Assembly: GCA_002774355.1 (NCBI GenBank)
Contig: PEYN01000158.1
Location: forward strand, 1-54,165
From: Candidatus Marinimicrobia bacterium CG08_land_8_20_14_0_20_45_22
Lineage (GTDB): Bacteria; Fidelibacterota; UBA2242
DNA: 54,165 nucleotides
Direction: 5' to 3'
The notes below the pieces were generated by a model that was given only the letters and a program-made list of their open reading frames with translations, made no database searches and was not told the DNA's origin. The translations under genes were made by a program, and so were the position numbers. Below are positions 8,699-17,284 of the stretch, piece after piece (within the stretch, counting starts at the first letter, position 1; each line of letters begins with the position of its first letter).

Positions 8699-9127
8699 TC
8701 ACTCCATTGTAAAATAATTGATAGGGTCAATCATCTCGTCCATCGAAATTTCATGAATGCCAATGGCAGAAGATAGATTCGTTTGGGTAGATGTGCTGAC
8801 ATTGAAAGCGAGAATCAATACAACCATCGCAGAGGCGATCACTGCGACCCTCCGGAACGCTGTTAAAAAGCCACTCAAAAAAAGATTGATGCTTTCTTTC
8901 TGATTCGACAGCACCCGAATCCGATTCATTGTCCGATCGACAAACCACGGGCTGAATGATATAGACTTTCTGATTGGCGCCCGTCGATAAATAGATTCAA
9001 GACTTTTTCTCTCTTCGATTAACTCGGGATGCTCTTTGAGCGCCGCTTCCAACAGTCTTTTCTCTCGGAGTTCTAAATCCCGATCGAAAGATTGAAACAA
9101 CAATTCTTGTGCACGAATTTTTCTCAT
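8699..9127 (-). CDS. Membrane anti-sigma factor candidate (no zinc motif)
   Basis: The product has 142 residues with a charged cytoplasmic N-terminal part of about 90 residues, one membrane helix (about 93-112) and a short periplasmic tail. The N-terminal helices (RDLELREKRLLEAAL) resemble the sigma-binding part of anti-sigma proteins, but it has no cysteine at all, so it lacks the HxxxCxxC zinc motif of ZAS factors. Its ATG overlaps the sigma stop in an ATGA, with GGAG 5 bases upstream, so translation is coupled. Assignment rests mainly on position and topology. Confidence 0.75.
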   Translation of the reverse strand: MRKIRAQELLFQSFDRDLELREKRLLEAALKEHPELIEERKSLESIYRRAPIRKSISFSPWFVDRTMNRIRVLSNQKESINLFLSGFLTAFRRVAVIASAMVVLILAFNVSTSTQTNLSSAIGIHEISMDEMIDPINYFTME

Positions 9128-9672
9128 AAATTCTCCTGATAAGGTTTAAGAATTTTCAGCAGTTGCTTTTTTGCACGCGAAAATCTGGACAACACTGTTC
9201 CAATCGGTATTTGAAGTATTTCGGCTGTTTCTTCCGTTGAACACTCGTCCATCATTCGTAGAACCAACGCAGATTGAAGTTTGGGTTCCAATTGACTAAT
9301 CGCCCAGTAAATAACGTCACGCGTTTCCTCGATTTCGATACGATTCCGGTTTTCATATAAACTTTCGGAAACTTCGGGATCATCGATAGAGGTATCACGC
9401 GAAGATTTCCGCTGACGGCGTTTCAATTCGTTCAGTGAAAGATTTATGGCTATTCGGGTTAAATAAGTTCCTACAGACGCTTCTCCACGAAAATTATTTA
9501 AATTGTTATAGAACCTGATAAAAGTTTCCTGACCGACATCTTCTGCTTCGGGGCATCTGCCCAGCATTCCAACGACTGTTCCTGCAATTTTCGATTCGTA
9601 CCGATGTATGATCTCTGCAAATGCGTCTGAATTTCCTGTCAAACATGCCTGTATTGCCTCATTATCGTTCAA
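9124..9672 (-). CDS. ECF RNA polymerase sigma factor (RpoE-like)
   Basis: The 182-residue product has sigma region 2 at about residues 20-88 (EAEDVGQETFIRFYNNL and the TRIAINL segment) and region 4 at about 118-172 (ECSTEETAEILQIPIGTVLS helix-turn-helix). There is no region 3, as in ECF sigma factors. The start is TTG at 9672 with GGAG 11 bases upstream. It heads an operon with an anti-sigma and a Spy-like gene and stands divergent to an efflux operon. A matching promoter in front of itself suggests autoregulation. Confidence 0.93.
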   Translation of the reverse strand: MNDNEAIQACLTGNSDAFAEIIHRYESKIAGTVVGMLGRCPEAEDVGQETFIRFYNNLNNFRGEASVGTYLTRIAINLSLNELKRRQRKSSRDTSIDDPEVSESLYENRNRIEIEETRDVIYWAISQLEPKLQSALVLRMMDECSTEETAEILQIPIGTVLSRFSRAKKQLLKILKPYQENL

Positions 9673-9708
9673 ACTTTTGATTTCTCCGATTCTATTTCAT
9701 CCATGTCT

Positions 9709-9737
9709 TAGACATTTGCACCGACAAATATATTCCG
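9709..9737 (-). promoter_or_regulatory. ECF-sigma promoter candidate upstream of the sigma gene itself
   Basis: CGGAATA (9731-9737, minus strand) and TGTCTA (9709-9714) are 16 bases apart, identical to the sites at 8215-8243 and 9783-9811. It predicts a leader of about 30 bases and autoregulation. A short dyad, ATGTCT-T-AGACAT (9703-9715), overlaps the -10 box. Confidence 0.75.
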
Positions 9738-9782
9738 CTTTCCCAATCTGTTCATCATTTTTTTTCAAATCAACCATCAAGC

Positions 9783-9811
9783 CGGAATAAAAGCCACTTT
9801 TGGATTGTCTA
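9783..9811 (+). promoter_or_regulatory. ECF-sigma promoter candidate upstream of the efflux operon
   Basis: CGGAATA (9783-9789) and TGTCTA (9806-9811) are 16 bases apart on the plus strand, divergent to the identical element in front of the sigma gene. Predicted leader to the adaptor ATG is about 43 bases. Confidence 0.75.
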
Positions 9812-9860
9812 TTGCATGAATTTGAAAAATGAAGAACCGATAAGATAAAAGGAAAAGATA

Positions 9861-11156
9861 ATGAAAAAGAAAAAATGGATAATACCAATAGCCGTTCTGA
9901 TAATTGGACTTGTCTGCTGGTTCGTTTTATCCCGTGAAAAGGAGAAATCCGAATCGCAATTTACCTACGCCAAGATCACTCGCGGAAATGTGGAAAATAC
10001 CGTTTCGGCAACCGGAACGATCAAAGCCCGCGGAACCGTTGAAGTCGGCACACAGGTCTCTGGCATCATCGACCATTTGTTCGTTGATTTCAACGACAAT
10101 GTGAAGAAAAATCAGGTGTTGGCAGTTCTTGATACGACGAAATTGGCGTTGGCTGTCCGTCAGGCTGAATCCGACCTCCAGCGCGTGCAGGCGCAATACG
10201 ATCAGACCATATATGAATACGACCGGAACACCGATCTATATCAGCAAAAATTAATTTCCGAACAGGATATTATCCAATCGAAGACGGATAAAAAAACGAC
10301 GGATGCATCACTGAAAACCGCCAAAATTGCACTGGATAGAGCCGTAAAAGAACTCAAATACGCCTACGTCAAATCTCCCATCGATGGAAAAGTAATATAT
10401 CGGAACGTCGAGGAAGGACAGACCGTAGCGGCGAGTTTTACCACGCCGACAATGTTCACAATCGCCGAAGATTTAACTAAAATGGAAATTCGCGCGCTCG
10501 TTGATGAGAGCGATATTGGCTCCATCAAAGTTGGGATGAAGGCGCGATTTACCGTTCAGAGTTATCCCAACGAGACTTTCACGGGAGTTGTCCGCCAAAT
10601 CTGGCTTCAGCCGGAAACAGTCTCGAACGTCGTCAATTATACGGTCGTTCTAGACGCGACGAACGAAAAGAACCTTCTGCTTCCCGGAATGACGGCAACG
10701 ATTGACTTTTTGATTGAACACAAGGAGAACATCCTGCTGGTTCCGAATCTGGCGCTGAAAATACAGCCAACGGATGAAATGATGGCGTCTCTCCGAAAAA
10801 ACATGCCGAAACGGAGACCGCCTCATCCAGATTCTTTGGCGGTAAAACAATTCGCATCTTACGGCAATCGGATAGCGTCGAAATCCACCAACGGACAAAA
10901 TCAGCGGTCATCTACAAACTCTATTCCAGAAAATATTGGAAGAGTTTGGTTTTTAGATAACGGCGGAGAACTTCAGTTAGAAATGATTCGCACCGGCATT
11001 ACTGACGGAAAATACACCGAGGTTGTCAACTCGCACCGGCTTTCCGAAGGAATGCAGATTATCGCCAGCGTAACATCACCCGACGGATCCGTGAAATCGT
11101 CCAACGCAAATAATTCACGACAGGGCGGGCCTGGCTTTGGACCGCATCCATTTTAA
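9861..11156 (+). CDS. MacA-like periplasmic adaptor of an ABC efflux pump
   Basis: The 431-residue protein links an inner-membrane MacB transporter to an outer-membrane TolC channel. An N-terminal membrane anchor (about residues 6-22) is followed by a split lipoyl domain (VSATGTIKARGTVEVGTQVSG and later AYVKSPIDGKVIYRN), a coiled-coil hairpin (about 85-150), a beta-barrel domain and a membrane-proximal domain. A Pro/Ser/Gln-rich insertion at about 310-350 and a Gly/Pro-rich tail are unusual additions. ATG 9861 has AAGGAAAAG upstream. First gene of adaptor-ATPase-permease-TolC. Confidence 0.9.
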   Translation: MKKKKWIIPIAVLIIGLVCWFVLSREKEKSESQFTYAKITRGNVENTVSATGTIKARGTVEVGTQVSGIIDHLFVDFNDNVKKNQVLAVLDTTKLALAVRQAESDLQRVQAQYDQTIYEYDRNTDLYQQKLISEQDIIQSKTDKKTTDASLKTAKIALDRAVKELKYAYVKSPIDGKVIYRNVEEGQTVAASFTTPTMFTIAEDLTKMEIRALVDESDIGSIKVGMKARFTVQSYPNETFTGVVRQIWLQPETVSNVVNYTVVLDATNEKNLLLPGMTATIDFLIEHKENILLVPNLALKIQPTDEMMASLRKNMPKRRPPHPDSLAVKQFASYGNRIASKSTNGQNQRSSTNSIPENIGRVWFLDNGGELQLEMIRTGITDGKYTEVVNSHRLSEGMQIIASVTSPDGSVKSSNANNSRQGGPGFGPHPF

Positions 11157-11203
11157 CGATCACGATACTTTAATCAAAAAGATCGACAGGAGTAAAAATT
11201 AAA

Positions 11204-11983
11204 ATGGAAAATAACGAAAACGTCATCGTCACGAACAATCTGACTAAAGTCTATCAAATGGGCGACGTCCGCATTCATGCGCTCAAAGGAATTAATTTAA
11301 CGGTTCGGCGTGGCGAGTTTATCGCCATTATGGGCGCTTCCGGGTCAGGAAAATCGACACTTATGAACATGCTGGGTTGTTTGGATCAACCAACATCAGG
11401 CGATTATTTTTTAGATGGAGAAAATGTCAATTCGCTCGACCGAAACGAGTACGCAGAAATTCGTAATCAAAAAATCGGTTTTGTCTTCCAGGGATTCAAT
11501 CTACTCGCCAGAACGACAGCATTGGAAAATGTCGAGTTGCCGCTAATGTATGACCGGCACAATCGGATCCAAGAGCCGCAGAAGGCGGCAAAAAGCGCGC
11601 TTGAGCGTGTCGGTCTCGCGGATCGAATGAACCATCTTCCTAATCAACTGTCCGGCGGACAACAACAGCGTGTCGCCATTGCCAGAGCATTGGTCACTCA
11701 GCCGGCGATCCTGATGGCCGACGAACCGACGGGAAATCTGGATAGTCTGAATTCAATTGAAATTTTCGGACTGTTTCAAACACTCAATCAGGAAGGAATT
11801 ACGATTGTAATGGTCACCCATGAACGCGATTTTGCTGATTACGCCACTCGCATCGTTGAAATGCGCGACGGTCGCATTCGCAAGGACTGGATCATCCAAA
11901 GTCGCCGAAATGCGCAAGCGGATCTGACTCAATATAAAGCAAACGGATCCGAGACGGAGGATGTTTATGAACAGAATTTATAA
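11204..11983 (+). CDS. MacB-type ABC transporter ATP-binding protein
   Basis: This is the nucleotide-binding subunit that drives the MacB-like permease encoded next. Its 259 residues include Walker A (GASGSGKST near residue 47), Q-loop FVFQGFNLL, signature LSGGQQQRVAIARAL and Walker B LMADEPTGNLD, followed by the H-loop MVTHE. It is a separate polypeptide here, whereas E. coli MacB fuses ATPase and permease. The last bases overlap the start of the permease gene. Confidence 0.95.
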   Translation: MENNENVIVTNNLTKVYQMGDVRIHALKGINLTVRRGEFIAIMGASGSGKSTLMNMLGCLDQPTSGDYFLDGENVNSLDRNEYAEIRNQKIGFVFQGFNLLARTTALENVELPLMYDRHNRIQEPQKAAKSALERVGLADRMNHLPNQLSGGQQQRVAIARALVTQPAILMADEPTGNLDSLNSIEIFGLFQTLNQEGITIVMVTHERDFADYATRIVEMRDGRIRKDWIIQSRRNAQADLTQYKANGSETEDVYEQNL

Positions 11984-13187
11984 TCTGATAAAAGTCGCGA
12001 TGAAAAGCATCGTGAAAAACCGGATGCGGAGCCTGCTGACCTCTTTGGGAATAATCATTGGCGTCAGCGCCGTGATTGTCATGGTGGCAGTCGGCCAAGG
12101 ATCACAGGAAAAAATCGCCGAACAGGTTGCGTCGCTTGGCACGAATCTGATCGTCATTTTTCCAGGCATAAGTAAATCGGGCGGTGTCAGCCAGGGCGCA
12201 GGCAGTTTCAACCGGTTCACATTAAAGGACGCCGAGAAAATTGCCGAACAGGCTACACTCGTGAAAGACGTGTCACCAATCGTCCGAAGCGGCGGCCAGG
12301 TAATCGGCGGCGGAACGAACTGGAGCACAACCATCAACGGCGTATCGCCCCAGTATTTCGATCTCCGTGAGTGGGGTCTGGAATACGGCGAGATTTTTAC
12401 CGAAAGAGATGTCCAGGTTTGTAAAAAGGTCGCAATCCTTGGTAAGACGATAGCAGACGAACTTTTTCCAGGACAAGATCCGACTGGCGAAACCATTCGT
12501 ATCCGAAACACACCTTTCACGGTAATTGGTGTATTAAAAGCAAAAGGCAAAAACGCGATGGGTAACGATCAAGACGACATTATCTTTGCGCCATCAACTA
12601 CAGTCTTGTACCGTCTCAAGGGACGACAATTTATCGATATGATCAACGCCGGAGCGGTTTCCACTGATAAAATGGATGCGGCGCAGGCGGAAATCCGAAG
12701 CATTCTTCGGGAAGCTCATAAACTCGATGAAGGCGACGACGACGATTTCACCATCACCAACCAGACCGAAATTACCGATATGGCATCTCAGACTTCCCGC
12801 ACGATGACGCTTCTGTTAGGAGCAGTAGCGGGAGTTTCGCTAATCGTCGGCGGCATCGGGATCATGAATATTATGCTCGTTTCCGTTACCGAGCGCACGC
12901 GGGAGATCGGAATTCGTCTTTCCATTGGAGCGCGAGCCAGTGACATTTTAGTCCAATTCCTGTCGGAATCAGTCGTTCTGAGCCTGTTTGGCGGAATCAT
13001 CGGCATTCTGCTCGCATTATTGATCTCTGGAATTCTAAATAATTTTACAGAATTGCGAACCGTTATCAAACCGTTTATCGTTATTCTCGCATTTGCGTTT
13101 TCGGGTTCAGTCGGCATTTTCTTTGGATTTTACCCCGCTCGCAAAGCCGCTAACTTGAGTCCGATCGACGCATTGCGTTACGAATAA
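11967..13187 (+). CDS. MacB/FtsX-type ABC transporter permease
   Basis: The 406-residue permease has one N-terminal membrane helix (about 20-42, LLTSLGIIIGVSAVIVMVAVG), a large periplasmic MacB-PCD domain and three C-terminal FtsX helices with the typical TERTREIGIRLSIGA segment between them. MacB transporters are mechanotransmission pumps that expel macrolides, peptides or toxins from the periplasm. ATG 11967 is chosen over 11961 because GGAGG ends right before 11961 and is 6 bases from 11967. Confidence 0.93.
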   Translation: MNRIYNLIKVAMKSIVKNRMRSLLTSLGIIIGVSAVIVMVAVGQGSQEKIAEQVASLGTNLIVIFPGISKSGGVSQGAGSFNRFTLKDAEKIAEQATLVKDVSPIVRSGGQVIGGGTNWSTTINGVSPQYFDLREWGLEYGEIFTERDVQVCKKVAILGKTIADELFPGQDPTGETIRIRNTPFTVIGVLKAKGKNAMGNDQDDIIFAPSTTVLYRLKGRQFIDMINAGAVSTDKMDAAQAEIRSILREAHKLDEGDDDDFTITNQTEITDMASQTSRTMTLLLGAVAGVSLIVGGIGIMNIMLVSVTERTREIGIRLSIGARASDILVQFLSESVVLSLFGGIIGILLALLISGILNNFTELRTVIKPFIVILAFAFSGSVGIFFGFYPARKAANLSPIDALRYE

Positions 13188-13202
13188 TTCAAAGAGGAAC
13201 TC

Positions 13203-14441
13203 ATGAAAAGATACCTATTTTTTATCTCGATTTTATTTCTATCAATAACAACAATACAAGCCGAATCGCTGACTCTACAGCAGGCAATCGACGAGGCGTT
13301 GCATAACAATCCATCGATTCGCGAAAGTTTGATCTCCGTTCGGCAATCGCAGATCGAAACCGGACAAGCCTACTCGTCGCTTTTTCCTTCGGTAAGCGCT
13401 TCCGCTTCCGGAAATGGGCAGAAAAATTCATCTCAGAATTCATGGAGTTCGAGATGGAGTATGAGTGGCGGCGTCAACCAGTCGATTTATCAGCCCGGCC
13501 TTCTGACGAACATCAAAATATCTAAAATTCAGGAATGTATCGCCAAAACGAATTCGGATGATCTCGCATCTCAGGTCAGACAAGAGATCGAATCCGCTTA
13601 TTATGGCATTCTCAGTTCCGATGCGTTAAAGGCGGTTTATGAGGAAAATATTCTCGCCGCTGACGAAAATATCCGTAAAATTCAGGCAATGTATAAGTTG
13701 GGTATTAAAACGGAATCCGATGTTCTGAAATCGGAAGTTCAGAAAGGCGAAGTTGAAAGTCTGCTTGTAAACGAGCAAATGAATCATACCAATCAGCAAC
13801 GGAATCTGCTTACATTGCTGGGACGCGAGCCAAACACTGAAATTGCACTTGAAAAAGTCGATGTGGAAGTCATCGTGGTTCCCGATTTAAAAACCGCTGA
13901 AAATACAATGCTTGGAAAAAACCGGGATATCCTAACACTCACACAGAACCGGAAAGTCAAACAATTGAACGTTCAGATTTCACGTGAATCCTTTCTGCCA
14001 TCGATCTCGGCAAATTATTCCATCGGAAAAAGCGGATCCGGCAGTACATCGTCCAACTTGTCTAATTCAATCGGTATTTCCGCTAACATCCCGATTTTCG
14101 ACGGATTCAACAAGCGAAAAGATGTTCGGAAAAGCAAATTAGATGTGGATAAAATCGATCTTGAAATCACACAATTAAAGCAAGACCTCCGGAAAATACT
14201 GGCTTCTTATTACTCCAGCCTGGAAACATATAATTCGTTGATTTCCATTCAGGAAAAAAATCTCTCGTCCGCCCAAAAAGACCTCGATCTGGTCACGCGC
14301 CAGTACGAACTTGGACTCGTCACGATATTGGATCAGATGAACGCGCAGACGTCGGTTTTGAGGGCTAAAAGCAATTTAGTTAAACTAAAATATTCCCGGA
14401 AGATCACCGAATCTCAGATCGTTCAATTAATCGGTGGTTAA
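13203..14441 (+). CDS. TolC-family outer-membrane efflux protein
   Basis: This 412-residue protein forms the outer-membrane exit duct of the pump. A signal peptide (about 1-20, KRYLFFISILFLSIT) is followed by LTLQQAIDEALHNNPSI, the usual start of TolC repeats, and two long coiled-coil repeats with a YSIGKSGSGS beta segment between them. It follows the permease by 15 bases with GAGG upstream and closes the four-gene operon. It converges with the GH9 gene with only 13 bases between stops. Confidence 0.92.
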   Translation: MKRYLFFISILFLSITTIQAESLTLQQAIDEALHNNPSIRESLISVRQSQIETGQAYSSLFPSVSASASGNGQKNSSQNSWSSRWSMSGGVNQSIYQPGLLTNIKISKIQECIAKTNSDDLASQVRQEIESAYYGILSSDALKAVYEENILAADENIRKIQAMYKLGIKTESDVLKSEVQKGEVESLLVNEQMNHTNQQRNLLTLLGREPNTEIALEKVDVEVIVVPDLKTAENTMLGKNRDILTLTQNRKVKQLNVQISRESFLPSISANYSIGKSGSGSTSSNLSNSIGISANIPIFDGFNKRKDVRKSKLDVDKIDLEITQLKQDLRKILASYYSSLETYNSLISIQEKNLSSAQKDLDLVTRQYELGLVTILDQMNAQTSVLRAKSNLVKLKYSRKITESQIVQLIGG

Positions 14442-14454
14442 GCCCACCGCGCGA

Positions 14455-16284
14455 TTATTCACTCCCAAAAGTCACGATGAAGAAAAGCGCTTCGGCGGTT
14501 CCATCCAATGTCGGTTCATTGGTCGAATAGTCGCCGACGTCATCATGATACACGACCAGATCGGACTGGAATTTTGCATACGGGTCGGGGTTGACCAATC
14601 GAATTCCTGCAAGGCTATTGTAAATTGAAGCATAAACCGGTCCATCGTTCATCGCGCCGGTAATCCTTCGATTTAAACCAGTCATCACAGAATGCGGATA
14701 GCGCGGCGTGTTGCCCTCTTTTTCCGGAATATCTACAAACTGACTGACGCCCCATGGATTTCTGCCGAGAAGCCAGTCGCGATGCGCGGACATAACGGGA
14801 CGGAATTGCTTATCGCCAGTCATTTTTTCATAGAGGATACATTGCGTCACAAACGCCGCCGCCAGATGATTGCTACACCAGATAAAAGGCATTCCGACGA
14901 GATATGGATTCGATTGCGCGTGTTTTAAAACCGCCTCGATTCCAGAACGGTAATAGCCGATGAGCGTATCGCGGAACGACGGTTCAACAACTTCAAAAAG
15001 CGCGTAATGTCCCATATTCATAAACGGGTAAAATTCGTAATGTCGAGCTGTGTCGGAACCCATCCATGACGTTGATTGGATCATCTTCGCGAAAATCTTG
15101 GCTTCATCTAAATACTTCTGCTGGTCGGTTAACTTAAACAGTTCCGTCGCGCCCCACTCCATATCGTCCGCCCATGTATTCTCGTAATATCGGTACGGTT
15201 GTGTGCAGGGCGTTCCTTCCTGACAGCCGGGTTGTTTTAGACCCATTTTATAAACTTCGATGCCGGCTTTCAAACACCGCTCGGCATAATTCAAATCTTT
15301 CAAGTCATTTTTCCAAATATCGTAAGCCATTGCCATCGCCGCGGCGTATCGTCCGGCGAGATTTGCAATTCCAGTCGAAGTATTTTGGAATTTCCTCAAT
15401 CCTTGCGGTTTTCCTGTCGCGTAGTAAACTGGTCTATATCCACCTTTTCCCCAACCGTAATCGGCAGTATCCAAATAAGGAAGTTTGAACCCGATATGAT
15501 CCCTGTCGTCACCAACCTGATGAAAGAGTTGATCGGGTTTCGGGTGCATTTTCAGCATCCAGTCGAGTCCCCATTTCGCTTCATCTAAAACATCCGGAAT
15601 ACCATTCGGTCCGGCATGACCCCATTCATCGACTACATCCGTAAATTTCGTTTTGTTTTGCTTATAGGCAAACAACAGACGACAAACCGTATTTCCTGAA
15701 GTCAATAAATATCGTAAATAATCCCCCGCATCATGCCAGCCGCCACTCGCGTCGATGTACGTGCTGTCCGGCATCGGTCCATACATCGTTCGCCCGTCTT
15801 TTTGATGGCAAACTTGATCGAGCACCGGATTGTAACCGCAACGTTGTTGGGTAATATATCGGACAATGAATTCCTGATAACCGTCATAGGCATTCTTCCC
15901 AATCGTAAATGGCAAAGAAACCGCATGGACAGTTTTTAACTGGATTTTATATCTACCGGGAACCTGAAAAGCGGAAAAATCCAAAAGAAAATGATATGAA
16001 AAATTCCCATATACTCCGACGCCCGCGCCAATTTTAGGTGATGACCAGACGATTTTTCCGGTAATCGCATCAATGAGATCGAATTTCTGATCGACTAACG
16101 GCGCTGTCGAAAAAGCAATGGCGACTTTCTCATCGTCGGGAAGATAACCAACCTGATTGGCTCGAATAAAAACTCCATTATCCGCGGCGATTAGGAATAA
16201 TGACACGCACAACGTCGCAACCATAACCCGCATAAAAATCCAAATTCCATGTCGTTTCAAAGTTATCTCCGATTTCTTCTTCAA
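14455..16284 (-). CDS. Secreted glycoside hydrolase family 9 (endoglucanase-like)
   Basis: The 609-residue enzyme is predicted to cleave beta-1,4-glucans. A signal peptide lies within residues 18-34. A CelD-type Ig-like N-terminal domain (FIRANQVGYLPDD to about 128) precedes the (alpha/alpha)6 GH9 domain. The catalytic pair D185 and D188 lies in GGWHDAGDYL, the conserved histidine in TPRYPHSVMTG, and the acid E590 in STNEPTLDG. All key residues are present. The start may be TTG 16284 or ATG 16233; both keep a signal peptide. The next gene upstream is a ChbG-type deacetylase. Confidence 0.92.
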   Translation of the reverse strand: MKKKSEITLKRHGIWIFMRVMVATLCVSLFLIAADNGVFIRANQVGYLPDDEKVAIAFSTAPLVDQKFDLIDAITGKIVWSSPKIGAGVGVYGNFSYHFLLDFSAFQVPGRYKIQLKTVHAVSLPFTIGKNAYDGYQEFIVRYITQQRCGYNPVLDQVCHQKDGRTMYGPMPDSTYIDASGGWHDAGDYLRYLLTSGNTVCRLLFAYKQNKTKFTDVVDEWGHAGPNGIPDVLDEAKWGLDWMLKMHPKPDQLFHQVGDDRDHIGFKLPYLDTADYGWGKGGYRPVYYATGKPQGLRKFQNTSTGIANLAGRYAAAMAMAYDIWKNDLKDLNYAERCLKAGIEVYKMGLKQPGCQEGTPCTQPYRYYENTWADDMEWGATELFKLTDQQKYLDEAKIFAKMIQSTSWMGSDTARHYEFYPFMNMGHYALFEVVEPSFRDTLIGYYRSGIEAVLKHAQSNPYLVGMPFIWCSNHLAAAFVTQCILYEKMTGDKQFRPVMSAHRDWLLGRNPWGVSQFVDIPEKEGNTPRYPHSVMTGLNRRITGAMNDGPVYASIYNSLAGIRLVNPDPYAKFQSDLVVYHDDVGDYSTNEPTLDGTAEALFFIVTFGSE

Positions 16285-16295
16285 TTTAATTTTTA

Positions 16296-17204
16296 TTATT
16301 CGGGACTTTTCATATTTACCAAACCGACTTTCCGGATCACATCACGATAAGTCATCAAATGGTATTTCCCTGTCCAGAGTATGTTACGAAAGTCTGTAGA
16401 CATCAAAGCATTTAATTCACCATTTCGATGGCGGCTCATATTTGAAAGTCCGAAGGAATTCATATCAATCATCGCATCCATTTCGGTGTTTTCGAGTCCG
16501 ATGTGAAAAACAAGCAGGTTTAGACGACCGGTGGGAAGTCTTTTGACAATTGCGACCAGACTATCCGGTTTAACGGATGGGTTTAGCGCATAAATACTCG
16601 GCGCATCGACTTCTCCAAAATACCGCGATATGCCGAGTCGGTATTCTGCCGCTAATTTTTCGACAATTCTCCTGTATTCCGGCTTGCTGACCGCAGTACC
16701 CATGTGATAATCCACATAGTCGATTTTAAGCCCGGAAGCAATCCCGCGTTCGATTTGCGCTCGCAATTCTTTTTCAATTTCATCAATTTTCGGATGATTT
16801 CCCTCAAAAGAAGCACGTGACGGGAAAAAATATCCGCATGTATCCACCAAACTGGGCGCCGCACAAACGCCAACGACCGGTCCCCAGCGAAAATTTTTCC
16901 ATTCAGCGTTCAGTGTTAAATGAATACCGACCGAAACTTCCGGATGCGCTTTGAGAATGTCCACCGCTTCCTGATACCACGGGCAGACGAACATTACCGA
17001 CGTTGAAACCGGCAATCCGGATTCGATCACACGCTGGATCGCCACGTTGACGGTGTGCGTCATGCCGATATCATCGCATCGTAAAATCAACCCAACAGAC
17101 GGATCATTGGGCATTGCTCCGTTTGCTCCCGAAAATCCCACAAAAATGACGAAAACACAAAAAGCGCCTACAATCCATAACAAGAGATAATCTTTTTTAT
17201 CCAT
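16296..17204 (-). CDS. ChbG/YdjC-type carbohydrate deacetylase, exported
   Basis: This 302-residue protein belongs to the YdjC/ChbG family, which removes acetyl groups from oligosaccharides such as chitobiose derivatives. An N-terminal hydrophobic segment (LLLWIVGAFCVFVIF) suggests export or membrane anchoring. Metal-binding motifs are RCDDIGMTH near the start of the domain and GIHLTLN. ATG 17204 is preferred, with GAGGG just upstream, over ATG codons earlier in frame. It lies 12 bases from the GH9 gene and is probably co-transcribed. Substrate not readable from sequence. Confidence 0.8.
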   Translation of the reverse strand: MDKKDYLLLWIVGAFCVFVIFVGFSGANGAMPNDPSVGLILRCDDIGMTHTVNVAIQRVIESGLPVSTSVMFVCPWYQEAVDILKAHPEVSVGIHLTLNAEWKNFRWGPVVGVCAAPSLVDTCGYFFPSRASFEGNHPKIDEIEKELRAQIERGIASGLKIDYVDYHMGTAVSKPEYRRIVEKLAAEYRLGISRYFGEVDAPSIYALNPSVKPDSLVAIVKRLPTGRLNLLVFHIGLENTEMDAMIDMNSFGLSNMSRHRNGELNALMSTDFRNILWTGKYHLMTYRDVIRKVGLVNMKSPE

Positions 17205-17284
17205 AACCCTCATTTCATTTTGAAGAACCGATTGGGGCTTTTCATGCAAAATTTACGACTTTCGTCGGAATTACCTCATCAATA

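Noticed and set aside
14432-14449. Short stem CGGTGG/CCACCG at the TolC stop codon
   Set aside because: Only six pairs and no T-run on either strand; not supported as a terminator.
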